Shown here in pieces: positions 45,605 through 56,694 of a stretch of DNA of 64,000 bases. The stretch covers positions 74,001,665 to 74,065,664 of the forward strand of contig NC_084794.1 of the NCBI RefSeq assembly GCF_963169125.1, in the 5' to 3' direction. The notes under the pieces were generated by a model. It searched no databases and was not told where the DNA came from. It was given only the letters and a program-made list of their open reading frames with translations. The stretch's first letter is position 1; each line of letters opens with the position of its first letter. A program made the translations under genes and the position numbers. Origin of the DNA: Humulus lupulus (taxonomy: Eukaryota; Streptophyta; Magnoliopsida; Rosales; Cannabaceae).

Positions 45605-45894
45605 AACCAAATAGGAGACAGATGTAAAACTCACTCGAGATGAAGCACTTGTACATGCTAAAGCGAGTCCTGACACTGAAAAATTGTTTGCCGCCTGACC
45701 AGAAGTACGATGAGTCTCGCCAATCGTCCAGAGCGTTGAGAACTTAGAAAATGGGAGAAATTTGGGAAAAAAATAAGGCAAAAAATAAGGGAGGGTTTAA
45801 GAGTTCCGGGGTTTTGAATTTTGAATGCTAAAAGTGATTTCTGAGAGGCATTTGTCGAGGTTTTATACTCAAACAACTTAGGGGGGAAGCAACT
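45605..45894 (-). pseudogene. Antisense gene 5' end of Tat element 3
   Basis: Minus strand reads LDDWRDSSYFWSGGKQFF and then meets a GTGAGT donor near 45637, the same order as exon 1 of the Tat 1 antisense gene. TATA box TATAAAA at 45861-45867 (minus). The rest of the gene is missing to the left. Confidence 0.65.
45861..45867 (-). promoter_or_regulatory. TATA box of the antisense gene (Tat 3)
   Basis: TATAAAA within GAGTATAAAACCTCG on the minus strand, at the same distance from exon 1 as in Tat 1. Confidence 0.5.
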
Positions 45895-48251
45895 TGTAAT
45901 GCCCTGGATAGCCAAGACCGTTACACTGTGTGTTTATAAAGGTGCAAGACTTGCTAACCAAGTCAATTAGTTAGAAACGTGTCACTGAAATTGTAGTTAA
46001 ACTAGGGTTAAAATATTTTGGTCCCAAAAGCTTCATTTCTTATAATAATTTTTTTTACATGGGATCCCAAAAGTAGTAAAGTTAAAAGACAATTTACAAA
46101 ATTTCAGGATTAAAATACAGTTACTAGCCACCCTAAGGCAAAACAGACATTTAGACTTTTCTTGTCCTGTACCACTCCTCGGGCGTGGCGGCCCCAAAAC
46201 TCTCCATCTCAGGACTGGTCCACCTTGCCTTTGCCTTTATATGCACCATGTAGCACCCGTGAGCCAAGGCCAAGCAAGAAAACACAACAACAGAGCACAA
46301 TCATCAAGCAAGCAACCAGATAACTTATGCAGTACAATCATATACTCAACAGTCCAAACATTCATGTTATTCAAGTATTCAGCATACCAAGTACATCATT
46401 TCATATTAATAATCAATTTACACATGATAAATAGGGTTAACGCCCTTAGGCCGCACCCTCTATTTATCCCACTGACTCCGGGCCGCTTAAACCGAGCTAG
46501 TGAATATTAAGCTGTCCTCAGCTACCAGTGGTCGAGCTGCGCCCTGTGCGCAAGTATTATTTACGACACTCTTAGGCCATTTAACACATGTCCCATGGCA
46601 TAATACCATCTATGACATCATACAGATATAGGGAGCACTTAGTCCCAACACAATCACATAACCGGGTGTAGTTTTCTTACCTTTAGATTCTAATAGCTTT
46701 GTTCAATTCAACCCTCAAGCATGATCCCGTCTGAGCCCTAGTGTACACCTAGTCATGGTCACAAGTTAGAACCACACCAGACTTCAAATCCAAAACCTAG
46801 CCTTAGGACCAATCCCGAGCCCTCGAGAAGCCTTAATTCCACTAAACGGGGTGGTGGAATCAAACCCCAAGCCCCTAGGCAAAAACCCTAACAAATAACC
46901 CAAAACTCCCTTTATGGGAACAGGGTAGCGCTACAGCGCCCTAAAGTGGGCGCTATAGTGCTACAAATAGATCCAACAGGCTCCCAGACACCCAATCCTA
47001 GCGTTGTAGCGCCCTAAGGCTAGCGCTACAGCGCTAGTCACAGCCAGACAATACCAGACTTCTCCTCTTCCAACTTCCTCGAGCCAAAACCTTCCAAACC
47101 TTAAACAAACCTACCAACATCTATATCTCACCCCATAAGTCCCAACCATAAAAAACTCAATCACATGCACCCCAAATCAAAGAAATCACCATAGCTGAAC
47201 TTAGAGCTCAAAAACTCAACAAGAAAAACAGCTGAAACCACATAATTCAAGTGACCAAGTTCAGAATTTCTTACCTTCAACAGAGAAGTTCAACCTTAGG
47301 CTATCCTCCACTCTTACTTATCTTTCACTCCTCAAAATTTCAGCCTCAATTCCCTAGAATTCCCACCCAAACTCAGCTCAAAATCCATATTAACACTAAG
47401 AACTAGAAACTGAGTAACAACCTCAAAACCTTACCTTAATTGAATGCCTAACCCCTGCTGAATTCTCAAACTTGATCAAGGTCTCAAGTGCAAAGCCTTA
47501 GCCAAGAGCTCATCTAAATTTTAGCTCCAAAAGACCCCAAGGATTGAAGAAGAAACCCCAAACCGTACAAGAGAGTAGTGCTCTGTTTTCCCTTCTTTCT
47601 TTTCCTTTTTTTTTTCTTTTCTTTTTACTTCAGACTTCTCTCACTTTCTACACATCCCACTAAAGCATAAAGCATTATAATATTTATCCCTGATTTGAAC
47701 TCAAATGACCAATTTCCCCTCCCATTTATAACTAAGCTTTTAAACCTCCTAAGGGCATTTTAGTCATTACACCGAATTCCCGCTAATTCCTCGAATGTAT
47801 CTAATATTTACCGCTTACTTCCCAACACCTAAATAATCACCAATTATATTCCTCAATATCAAAATAGACTCCAACATATTTCCTAAATTCCCAGAAATAC
47901 CCCCAGGCTCTCCCCGAGCCGGGTATAAATCCTCGCCGTGAATTTTTTGCTAAATTGCTCACTAGGACCGCCTCGAGTCACAAGTTACAAATATATCCAC
48001 ATAATAATGTGGTCTCTACAATTTATCAAAGATATATACAGCTATGCCCTCAACGGGCCAAAATTACGAATATGCCCTTCTAACCTAATCAGGGCCTACA
48101 TGCATACTAATACACATAGTCATGCATCACAGATATTCAAATAGTCATATAAATGTGCTTTTAGTCATTTAAATCACATATAATCCAGTTATGCCATCCC
48201 AGCACACTAATCAAGGCCCTTAAACCCTATTAGTAAAGTTGGGTCGTTACA
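45895..48251 (-). repeat. Solo Tekay-like LTR (2357 bp, reverse), subfamily of A
   Basis: Starts TGTAATGCCCTGG and ends GGTCGTTACA; flanked by perfect CAACT duplications (45890-45894 and 48252-48256). On the minus strand it follows the LTRs of element A closely from end to end. It interrupts the upstream region of the Tat 3 antisense gene. Confidence 0.92.
46925..47036 (-). repeat. Paired palindromic units in reverse solo LTR
   Basis: Units 46925-46964 and 46999-47036, starts 74 bp apart; GTAGCGCTACAGCGCC and TAGCGCTACAGCGCTA words. Confidence 0.65.
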
Positions 48252-48256
48252 CAACT

Positions 48257-48584
48257 CCACCTCGACCGTTGATTACCTACGACATAGACACTCGAGACAA
48301 ATCCAAGAGGCGTGGATTGTGATCATTAACATGGGAAAATGACGCCTTTGATATGGAACATAAGGACACCTAGGGTAGGGATTTGATGTTTTGGGTAGTG
48401 GAGTGGACTCCTCATTAATGGCACAGATTGATGGGCCCAACAATAGGGAGTCGACACAAGGAACTACCTTTTCTAAGAGGGACGCCATGAAGAGCCCAAG
48501 CGTCTCCTCCCAAAGACCTTTCAAATTACTCCTATCAGTCTAAGTCCCCATTGTTCAAAGACAAGTGAAGACTTCGGGGCGAAA
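48257..48584 (+). other. 3' end of Tat element 3 internal region
   Basis: Matches 15330-15652 of Tat 1 in order (GATGGGCCCAACAAT; CCAAGCGTCTCCTCCC; TGTTCAAAGACAAGTGAAGA) and ends in a polypurine tract, CTTCGGGGCGAAA. Confidence 0.75.
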
Positions 48585-48784
48585 TGTTGTCCGTGTTTTC
48601 ACCAAAGGACACGTGGCATTCATTAGAGGAGTAATTAAGCTCCTTGAGCGCTAATGAGGTTTCGTACTGTGATTTAGCCATATGCGTATGTCTCCAAGTG
48701 AGGTCATGACTCAAGGTCTATCCTCGAGGCGCAGATGTCTCAAGGCAAGGCCCCGTCCGGTGACCCATCTCCAAGGTATGGATG

Positions 48785-49372
48785 TGTAATGTTCCAATTT
48801 CCCTAATATGACATAGTGCCTTGATTAGGGGGCCAAGAGGGCAATAATTGATTTATTATGTGAGTTATATAATAATATGACTGTATTTGCATGTTTAGGT
48901 GTATTAAGCATGCATGTGGGCCCGTTTTTATAAGGACATTTTCGTAATTTTAACCCGTCGATGGCATATTTGGAATATATATGTGCATATTCAGTGAGAC
49001 CACATTATTATGTTGATATATTTGAGTTACTTGGCATGAGACGATCCTAGGGAGCAAGTTAACGATTTAGTCATAATGCGACCAAATACCTGGCTCGGGG
49101 TGGGCTTAGCAGTATTTTGGTAATTCAGTACAATACAAGGATTTATCGGGTAATGGGAAATTATTTAGTGATTATTTGAGGATATTGGGAGTAACGTGAA
49201 TTATGAGGCATTAATTCAAATTAGCGGGAAGTGTGGAAAATGATGATATTGCCCTTGGGGGCATTAAGTGAGTAAGGATTGAGCATGGGGCATTTTGGTC
49301 TTTGTGCCAAGGTAGTGACTTAGTCACTTAGCAGCCCAGAATAAATTGGAGGACCAAAACACCTCACACATA

Positions 49373-49403
<31 letters not shown>

Positions 49404-50548
49404 CTCTCCCTTTTTCTTGAAGCTCTTGATGAGTTTTGATCTTTTTAAGGAGGAAAAGCTTGGAATTGAAGGGAATTAAAGCTAAGGATTGAATTGGAAA
49501 AATCTTAGGGGTCATAATTCTCAATTGAGGTAAGATTGTGCTATAGTTTTTGGTGAAATTATGATGTGGTTTAAGTTTTGGTTAAGTTTTAAACTTATGG
49601 TTGGATTTTGATTTAGGTTAAGGACTTTAATTGGTTTTTTTGGGTGTTTGTGTTGCTTATGATGTGTTATTGAGAGTCTTGAACTCATTTGGGACTGTAG
49701 TGTAATTTTTGGGATGAGATTTTGTCAGTTTTGGCTAGGAGAAAATGCTGGAAAAACCCAAAAAAATCTGGGTTCGCACGGGGGCGTCATAGCGCTATTC
49801 TTCTAAGCCACGACGCTGGGGTGGTCCAACACAAGGTGGCTCTGGCTGGGTGTCGCGACGCCTATTAGGTTGTGCCGCGGCACCAGGCCTAAAAAAAAAT
49901 CCAATATGAGGGTGCGATCCCCATTACTCAACATGAATCGTAGGCTAGTGCCTGAGTATGAACTTGGTTCGATTGGGCCGCTTGGCAAGACTGATATCCT
50001 AGGCCAAATAATCGATTGTATGATTTAAATCAATATTTTATTTGTAAACTGTGGAATGCGTTTACATGTTATATGATGGGAATTAATGCATTTAATACCT
50101 CTGAAGCATGTGTTTAGTTCTTTTGAATATTTGAGTATTTTGTTATACCTTGTGATGTTTTCTTGTTTAGCCTTGGCTCACGAATGTTATGTGGTGTAAG
50201 TATGGGGAAAGGGAAGTTGTACCAGCCATGAGTTGGAGAGCTTCGGTGGCGGCGTGTACATATGCGGCTGCTCGACCACCACAACCCGGGTTTGTCAGAG
50301 AAAGTAAGGTCAAACCCTATTTTGTCGTTTAGGTCAGCTTGTTGTAAATAGCCTCTTAAATGTTATTTTTGGATCCCATTTATGAACGTAAACATTTTCA
50401 TAAAATGTTTATTCCTTTTGACCAAAATCTTTAACCTTAAATCGTTAATCATGTTTAGTTACACGTTTAAGGCCAAAAGACTCATTTAGAGAGTCTAACA
50501 CTATTTAAAACACACAGTGTAATGGTCTTGGCTATCCAAGGCGTTACA
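48785..50548 (+). repeat. Tekay-like LTR H (1764 bp, internally deleted)
   Basis: Starts TGTAATGTTCC, ends GGCGTTACA. Flanks GGATG and AAATG share only three of five bases, so the duplication is weak. Compared with LTRs A, F and G it lacks several hundred bp in the second half. Keeps the palindrome (49000-49015, one arm changed) and paired units (49784 and 49850). Confidence 0.8.
49373..49398. repeat. (CT)13 microsatellite in LTR H
   Basis: Thirteen CT repeats in the pyrimidine-rich leader part of the LTR. LTR C2 has (GA)10 at 60912-60932, which is CT in LTR sense at the corresponding place. Confidence 0.9.
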
Positions 50549-51241
50549 AAATGTCTCCAAGTGAGGCCACACCCCGAGGACCATTCAAATGATCATCACT
50601 CTCTTCATTCACCAATCTCCTAGGTCTAGAATTATTGTCCTCGGACCTAGAGTGGCTGCCAGGTGTCAGTCGCCGCAACTATGGCCCACCAGATCATCTA
50701 ACAACTTTTAGTGAGCCTCGATTAGTGGTGTTGAGTTTGTATCTTTGACAATCGACATTACCCACAACGCCACTTGACATGGGCATACATGCGTCGTATC
50801 CTGATACGGTCAAATACATGTTCCCTATGAAGTTGGTGGGTAGCTTTCTGCGAATGGGCCCTGTGCAATCTGTCTGGGCCCATGGTCTTTGTTAGTGCAT
50901 CCATATGTAATTAATTAGTAGTTTATTCCCCAAAATAATGGGGGAATGTGTATTAAATATTCATTAAGGGCATTAATGACCTATGCCTCTATAAGTAGGG
51001 GCTAGGTATCTCCTTGTAAAGGGTTCACGATTTTGGCACGTTAAGCATTGTAAACTCAGAGTAATATATGCCTGAGACTCCATTGATGCTTTCTCAAATA
51101 AGCTTCAAACTCACTAGTACAAAAGACTCGTGGACTAGGGCTCTTTTATAGCCCGAACCACGTAAAACCTCTGTGTTATTTTCTTCTTTTTTTTGTCAAG
51201 TTCTTACATTTGGTTGATAGCGAAAAAGGCAGTCAACAATA

Positions 51242-52127
51242 TGTTTAATACATAATTGAATACTAATAAGATTTCTTGGTCTTAATTGATTTAATTTTAT
51301 TATCTTGAGAAATCTTTCTGCCTAAGAAAGTTCAAATCTAAAATGAACTTGGTTTAGAATTAAGTCCAGGTTCGTTCATTTATGATGTTACAGAATGATC
51401 TTCTGTTACATCTAGATTTCTCTGTACTCAATGTAAGTGAGAGTTATTTTGGAAACTCTTTGATTTGATCTAATTAAGATAAAAAATGAGATTGGCTTGT
51501 CGTAGGGTTTCTTAAACTCTATAAATATCAAACCTAAGCAGCAACTAATCTTGACTCTTCCCCAGTCTAATGTTTCATATATTGGAGAGTTCTTTTTTAT
51601 GTAAGAAGTAGGTTTTGTTCAACTATCTCTTTGTTTGTTTGTTTGGCTTTGTTTTGTTTATTCTTAATCATGTCATAAAGCTTATGAACATGACATACAA
51701 TCTTTGGGAAAATATTTCCATAAGTCTCACTTCAGGAGGAAGCAAGCACTCATCAAGATCATAAGGGATTTCGTGCTCTTGGTGTTTATCAAAATCATAT
51801 TACTAAAGTGGAATACTTCAAGGTTGCATCAAGGAATTAGAGGGAGTCTAATCTTGTATAAGCCAATTGCTTATTGTATTTTGGTTATTTTACTAATTGA
51901 TTTTATCTCTGGGCGTGGCCCAAGGACTAGGTTTTCTGAACCATGTAAAAAACTTATTGTGTCACTTTACATTTTGTTTGTTTACTGTTTGTTCGTAAAT
52001 TATGATTCATCAACTGTCTTTCCTAATACATCAGAGTATCTGTCTGATCAAATAATTTTATAACTATTCCACATTAATTAAATTGTTGGTTAAATTCATT
52101 TGGTAATCTTAAAAAAATGGAATTTCA
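51242..52127 (+). repeat. 5' LTR of copia element C
   Basis: Starts TGTTTAATAC and ends GGAATTTCA right before the PBS; 886 bp. TATA box TATAAATA at 51520-51527. The start is inferred from the TG and the neighbouring Tat LTR end; the partner LTR is not in the window. Confidence 0.65.
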
Positions 52128-52129
52128 AT

Positions 52130-52141
52130 TGGTATCAAAGC
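52130..52141 (+). other. Primer-binding site of copia C
   Basis: TGGTATCAAAGC, two bases after the LTR end; Met-tRNA-type site with one change from element B. Confidence 0.8.
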
Positions 52142-52207
52142 GGTTCACTAAACTCTTAGTGAGATCTTGTGCTTCTCTTTCTGTTTGTTTGTTTTTCTAC
52201 TTGCAAC

Positions 52208-53580
52208 ATGTCGTTTTTTGTAGAAGGAATTTTTATAACTCGTCTACCATTTCTTAATGATTTTAACTATCTTTACTGGATGGTTAGGATGAAAGCCTTC
52301 ATCAAATCTCAAGATGAAAAGATGTGGAGATCTATCTTGATAGGTTGGTCATCACCAGATGATGTTGATGCAAAAACTGAGGAAACAATGGTCAAATCTG
52401 AGTTGAATTGGTAAAATGTTGATGATTTATTGTCCAGTTACAATAACAAGGTCTTACACGCTTTGTTCAATGGTGTTCATGAAAGGTAAATTAAGCTTAT
52501 GTCCTCTTGTGATTCGGCCAAAGAAGCTTGGCAAATTCTTCAAACTCAATTTGAAGGAACTGCTAATGTCAAGCGTTCTAGGTCCATTATGTTACAAAAC
52601 AAATTTAAGGATCTTAGAATGTCTGAAACTGAAACTAAACTCTCACTGAATTTTATGAGAGATTGTATAATGTTGCTAATGATATTTCTTTGCCTTAGGT
52701 GAGAAATTAGATGAATCTGTGTTAGTTCGAAAGATTATTCGTGTTTTACCTGGCAGGTTTAACACCAAGTTAACAACTATGGAGGCTAAAGATATGAATT
52801 CCATGAAAGTGGAAGAACTGATGGGTTCATTATGAACCTTTGAACTAAATCAACAGATTAGACAAAAAGAAAAACCGAATGAGGTAAGAGAAAAAGAAAA
52901 ATATTGCCTTGAAAAGTTTAGAAAATGTGAGTTCGGATGATGAAGATGATAATGAGTTTGCAATATTGACAATAAATTTTTAAAAATATATGAAAAATTG
53001 GGCAATAAAAAGAATTTTTCTAAATTCATGAAAGGTAACAAATCTTGTAAAACTTTTGTTCCTAACAATAAAAAGGGAGTTCAATGCAGGGAGTGTGATG
53101 ATTTTGGTCACATTCAGTCAGAATGTGCAAATACCTTGAAAAAGAATAAAAATGGTATGAATGCTACTTGGAGTGATAATGACTCTGAAAGTAGTGATGG
53201 AGATTGTGATAATGTTACTTTGACATTTCAGTTTCCTAGTCTTCCTTGTTTCATGCAGGAAAATGAAAACCTTGTTTTCCTAAACAACATTGTTTTGGTA
53301 AATAAAGTTACTGATAATATGATAAGTATTGATAATGTTGCAAACACTAATTCTGATGAATCAGAAGTCAATAAAGATTCACTGGAAGAATCTCACAAAA
53401 AATGTATGATGAATGGGTAAAATTGTGTGCTGTAAATCAATTGAATGCAAAGACTATCAAAACTATTTCCTACAAAATGATGAACTTGAATTAAATGCTA
53501 GAATTTTTTAAATTGAGATTTTTACTTAGAATGCTGAAATTAACCGATTGAACAAAGAGCTTGAACATATAAAGAAATGT
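52208..53580 (+). pseudogene. gag of copia element C
   Basis: Copia-type capsid (UBN2-like) from MSFFVEG at 52208: FNYLYWMVRMKAFIKSQDEK, then AKEAWQILQTQFEGTANVK near 52520 and a tail with a CCHC zinc knuckle CRECDDFGHIQSEC near 53090. An acidic Asn/Asp/Ser-rich region follows (53160-53400). Stops at 52412-52414, 52487 and others, with at least one frame change near 52690. Confidence 0.88.
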
Positions 53581-53584
53581 AAGG

Positions 53585-54997
53585 ATGTTCAATCCAGGAT
53601 CCTTTATTTTTAAGGATGTCCAGTATGCAGGTCAACAAAATAATGCTGGGTTGGGATCTAAAGGGTCTCAATCAAAAGTAAATACTGTGTTTGTTCAAGC
53701 TTGTTCATTACCTGTTTTTTCTTCTTATCTAACATTGCAGAGTTTTGATCCATCAACTTCTCAAAATGTCCCATCATCAAATATTCATAAAAGTAAAAAT
53801 CTTACGTCTTATGGAAGGACTAAGAAATTCATTCCCACTTGTCATTTTTGTGGCATCAAAGGTCACATTCGACCAAAGTGTCGTACGATGATGAATTTTT
53901 TTAATTCAAATGATTTTCATCATATGAATTCCAAAAAGGTGCAAAAGAAAAATTATGCGCCTAAACAAATGTGGGTAAAAAAGGATGTGAATAATTTTCT
54001 TGCCGCTTTTACATGTCATAGAACTCATACATCTAATTATGGGTACTTTGATAGTGGATGTACTAGATATATGACAGGTGACGAAAATATACTCATCAAT
54101 TTCAAATCTATGAAATGTAGTGTAGTAACTTTTGGTGATGGTGTGGCAAGTAAAGTTCTTGGAAAGGGAACCTTGAATTTGGAAGGGTTACCTAAACTAA
54201 ATTTTTTTTTGCTGGTTGATGGATTAAAAGCTAATTTAATTATCATAAGTCAAATTTATGATCAACAATACACTGTTAACTTTTCTTGTGTTGATTGTAG
54301 CGTGATTGATCGAAATGGAAATTGTTTTCTAAAAGGATCCATATCAGTTGATAATAGCTATATTCTCTCTCAAAATATGTCTTCTCACTCAGACATAAGA
54401 AATTCTACTGATCTTTGGCATGAAAAACTTGGTCACATTAATTTCAAAAACTTGAAAAAATTTAAAGACCAGGTATTGTTAGTGGTTTACCCAAACTAGG
54501 TAGAGAATCTACCGGTAAGTGTGAACTTTGCCAACTTGGTAAGCAATTAAAGATCACTCACAAAGGTATCACATATGTGAATACCACCGAGGTATTAGAA
54601 TTGCTTCACATATATCTAATGGGTCCAATTTAGATTGAAATCTTAAATGGAAAAAGATACATTTTTGTGTGTGTAGATGATTTCTCTCATTTTACTTGGG
54701 TTGATTTTTGAAGAGAAAAATTTGACCATTTTGAAGCTTTCAAAACTCTTTGTTTAAAATCAAAAGTTGAAAAAGATTATAATATTGGCAAGCTTGTTAG
54801 AATTCGTAGTGATCATGGTAAAGAATTCGAGAATGTTGTGTATGATGAATTTTGTAAATCTTGTAGTATATCACATGAATTTTCAGCGCCCGAAACTCCT
54901 GATCAAAATGGAGTTGTTGAGAGAAAGAAACGCACTCGTTAGGAAATGGCAAGAGTAGTGTTGAATAGCAAGAAACTGTCAAAAACATTGTGGGTAG
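53585..54997 (+). pseudogene. PR and integrase part of copia C, truncated
   Basis: Open for 304 codons (53585-54499): a second CCHC knuckle CHFCGIKGHIRPKC near 53835, protease with FDSGCTRYMTG near 54050, and the pre-integrase domain LWHEKLGHINFKNL near 54413. Integrase core follows with stops: CVDDFSHFTWVDF near 54670, VRIRSDHGKEFEN near 54800 and PDQNGVVERKKRT near 54897, so the acidic triad can be seen. Cut at 54997 by reverse copia D; RT and RNase H are not in the window. Confidence 0.9.
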
Positions 54998-55935
54998 TGT
55001 TGGGAATATATGGCTTTACTCTTTGCAAATAAAAAAATGAATAATGATAATAATGCAATATTCAAAACCCTAGATGTTAATCAAGATTCAAATTTAAAGT
55101 ATGAGTGCAGTTCTTGATAATCAAATAAACATGTTCATGATATGAATGTTAACCTTGAATGTAAGAAACTGAATGATTACATGATGATAAGATGAACTTA
55201 GATACATTTAATCATCTATACCAACAATGAAAAACATAATAGAATGACAAAATATAAGATTAGGGTTACAGAGATACAACATTTGTATTGAGCAACTTGA
55301 ATCTTCAAACTTGGAGAACTTCTAAGGCTTATACACAATATGAATATTGTTGTCCAAAATCTCTATTCCAAGCCTTCCTAATTGCTCGAAGCTTAAACTA
55401 AGTAGAATTAGATTTGAGATTGAAAAAGCCTTGAAACTCATGCAAGTCAAGCAATGCTTGATGAGTTTCTTGAGAAAACTTTGGTCTTAGAAAACTAGAG
55501 AGAGAATGAGTTTAGAGAGAGAGAGTTTGAAAGCATGATCTAGGCTTTTCAACTCTAATAACCCATATATATAGTGTAGGCATCATCAATACTCTAACAA
55601 ATGGGATTAGAGCATTTAAAACATATCATTTGGAGCATCTTACGTAAACTGTATGACCCTAAAAGACCACCCAGGCGATGCATCGATTGTTAGTAGGCGA
55701 TGTATCGCCACCCTCTCTGACTTTGGACCCTTCCAATGGTTCTAAAATTGCTCCAAATACTACCAAACTTTTTGGGAATGTTTGGATACCTCATTGTATC
55801 ACTTTAGACCAATAAAAGTCACTTTTAGATGCCTTTTACACAATCTCATGTTTTCACTTCTCTTTAAGTGAAACCGGTTAAGTGTTTTGCACCTCAACAT
55901 GTAAACACCTTAACCATTATATTTAACCAATATCA
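54998..55935 (-). repeat. 3' LTR of reverse copia element D
   Basis: On the plus strand starts TGTTGGGAATA and ends ACCAATATCA, followed by a reversed polypurine tract (AAAATTCCCCCACTTGG at 55935-55951). 938 bp. Minus-strand TATA-like run at 55566-55573. It splits the integrase of copia C. Confidence 0.8.
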
Positions 55936-55951
55936 AAATTCCCCCACTTGG

Positions 55952-56367
55952 TTAAATATAATCCTCTCTTCTTAGCTTAACAGTGCATAAAATAAAGTAT
56001 CTTTTGATTTGAATTTTATCTTAGTGAAAGTATTACAAAGCCTTATCAAAGTCATTGGTTTCTTACAGATTGAACCAAGTACTCTACTCCTTTATGATAA
56101 AAACTGGTAACACGTCACACACCTGCATTTGGCCATTCATTTTCCCACTTTTCTCGCTTAGTAGTCATATGGCCATGTTCTCATCCATTTCATGAACTTT
56201 CAGGGGAGAAACTCCAACTCCCATGAGAGGCGGCACCACCTCTAAGCTCACATAGATGGAACTCATGATTTTGTTAGTGTTGAAACAATTCTCCCAATAA
56301 CTTGTTCTTACCCATTGAACTCTTGCCCTTGATGTTTACAAGTTTTGACTTGGGTTGCCATCATTGG
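55952..56367 (-). other. 3' UTR of copia D
   Basis: Non-coding stretch between the polypurine tract and the pol stop. No gene seen. Confidence 0.5.
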
Positions 56368-56694
56368 TTAATATATTATTCTAGGAGTTTTTGTCCCATC
56401 CCTTTTGAAGTAGAACTTACTAACCTCTTCGTGAAGAGGTTTTGTAAATGGATCTGCTAGGTTCTCACTTGTCTTAATATATGCGAATGATATGATTCCT
56501 CCACGAATCAATTGTCTCACATACTCATGTCTTAGACTTATATGTCTAGAATTCCCATTATATGTGCCATTATATGCTCTAGCTAATGTGACTTGACTAT
56601 CACAAAGTATCAAGATCGTTGATTCCTCATTCGCGGAAATTGGGATCTCCAACATGAGATCCCTAAGCCACTCAGCCTCTTTCTTGTTCTCACT
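56368..56694 (-). pseudogene. RNase H C-terminus of copia D
   Basis: Minus strand, from KKEAEWLRDLMLEIPISANE near 56690: ILILCDSQVTLARAYNGTYN holds a catalytic Asp, then SRHISLRHEYVRQLI and TSENLADPFTKPLHEE, a standard copia RNase H end. The rest of the pol is cut away at 56694 by chromovirus C1. Confidence 0.88.

Larger units (their letters stand above)
48585..51238 (+). repeat. LTR of Tat element 3, split by solo LTR H
   Basis: Starts TGTTGTCCGTG, ends GGCAGTCAACA; about 890 bp after removing the insert, close to the 865-bp solo LTR at 15933 and of the same family. TATA box TATAAGTA at 50990-50997. Confidence 0.85.

Noticed and set aside
51704..52063. 119-codon hydrophobic frame in the copia C LTR
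   Set aside because: Lies inside the LTR, AT-rich, no family motif; most likely chance.
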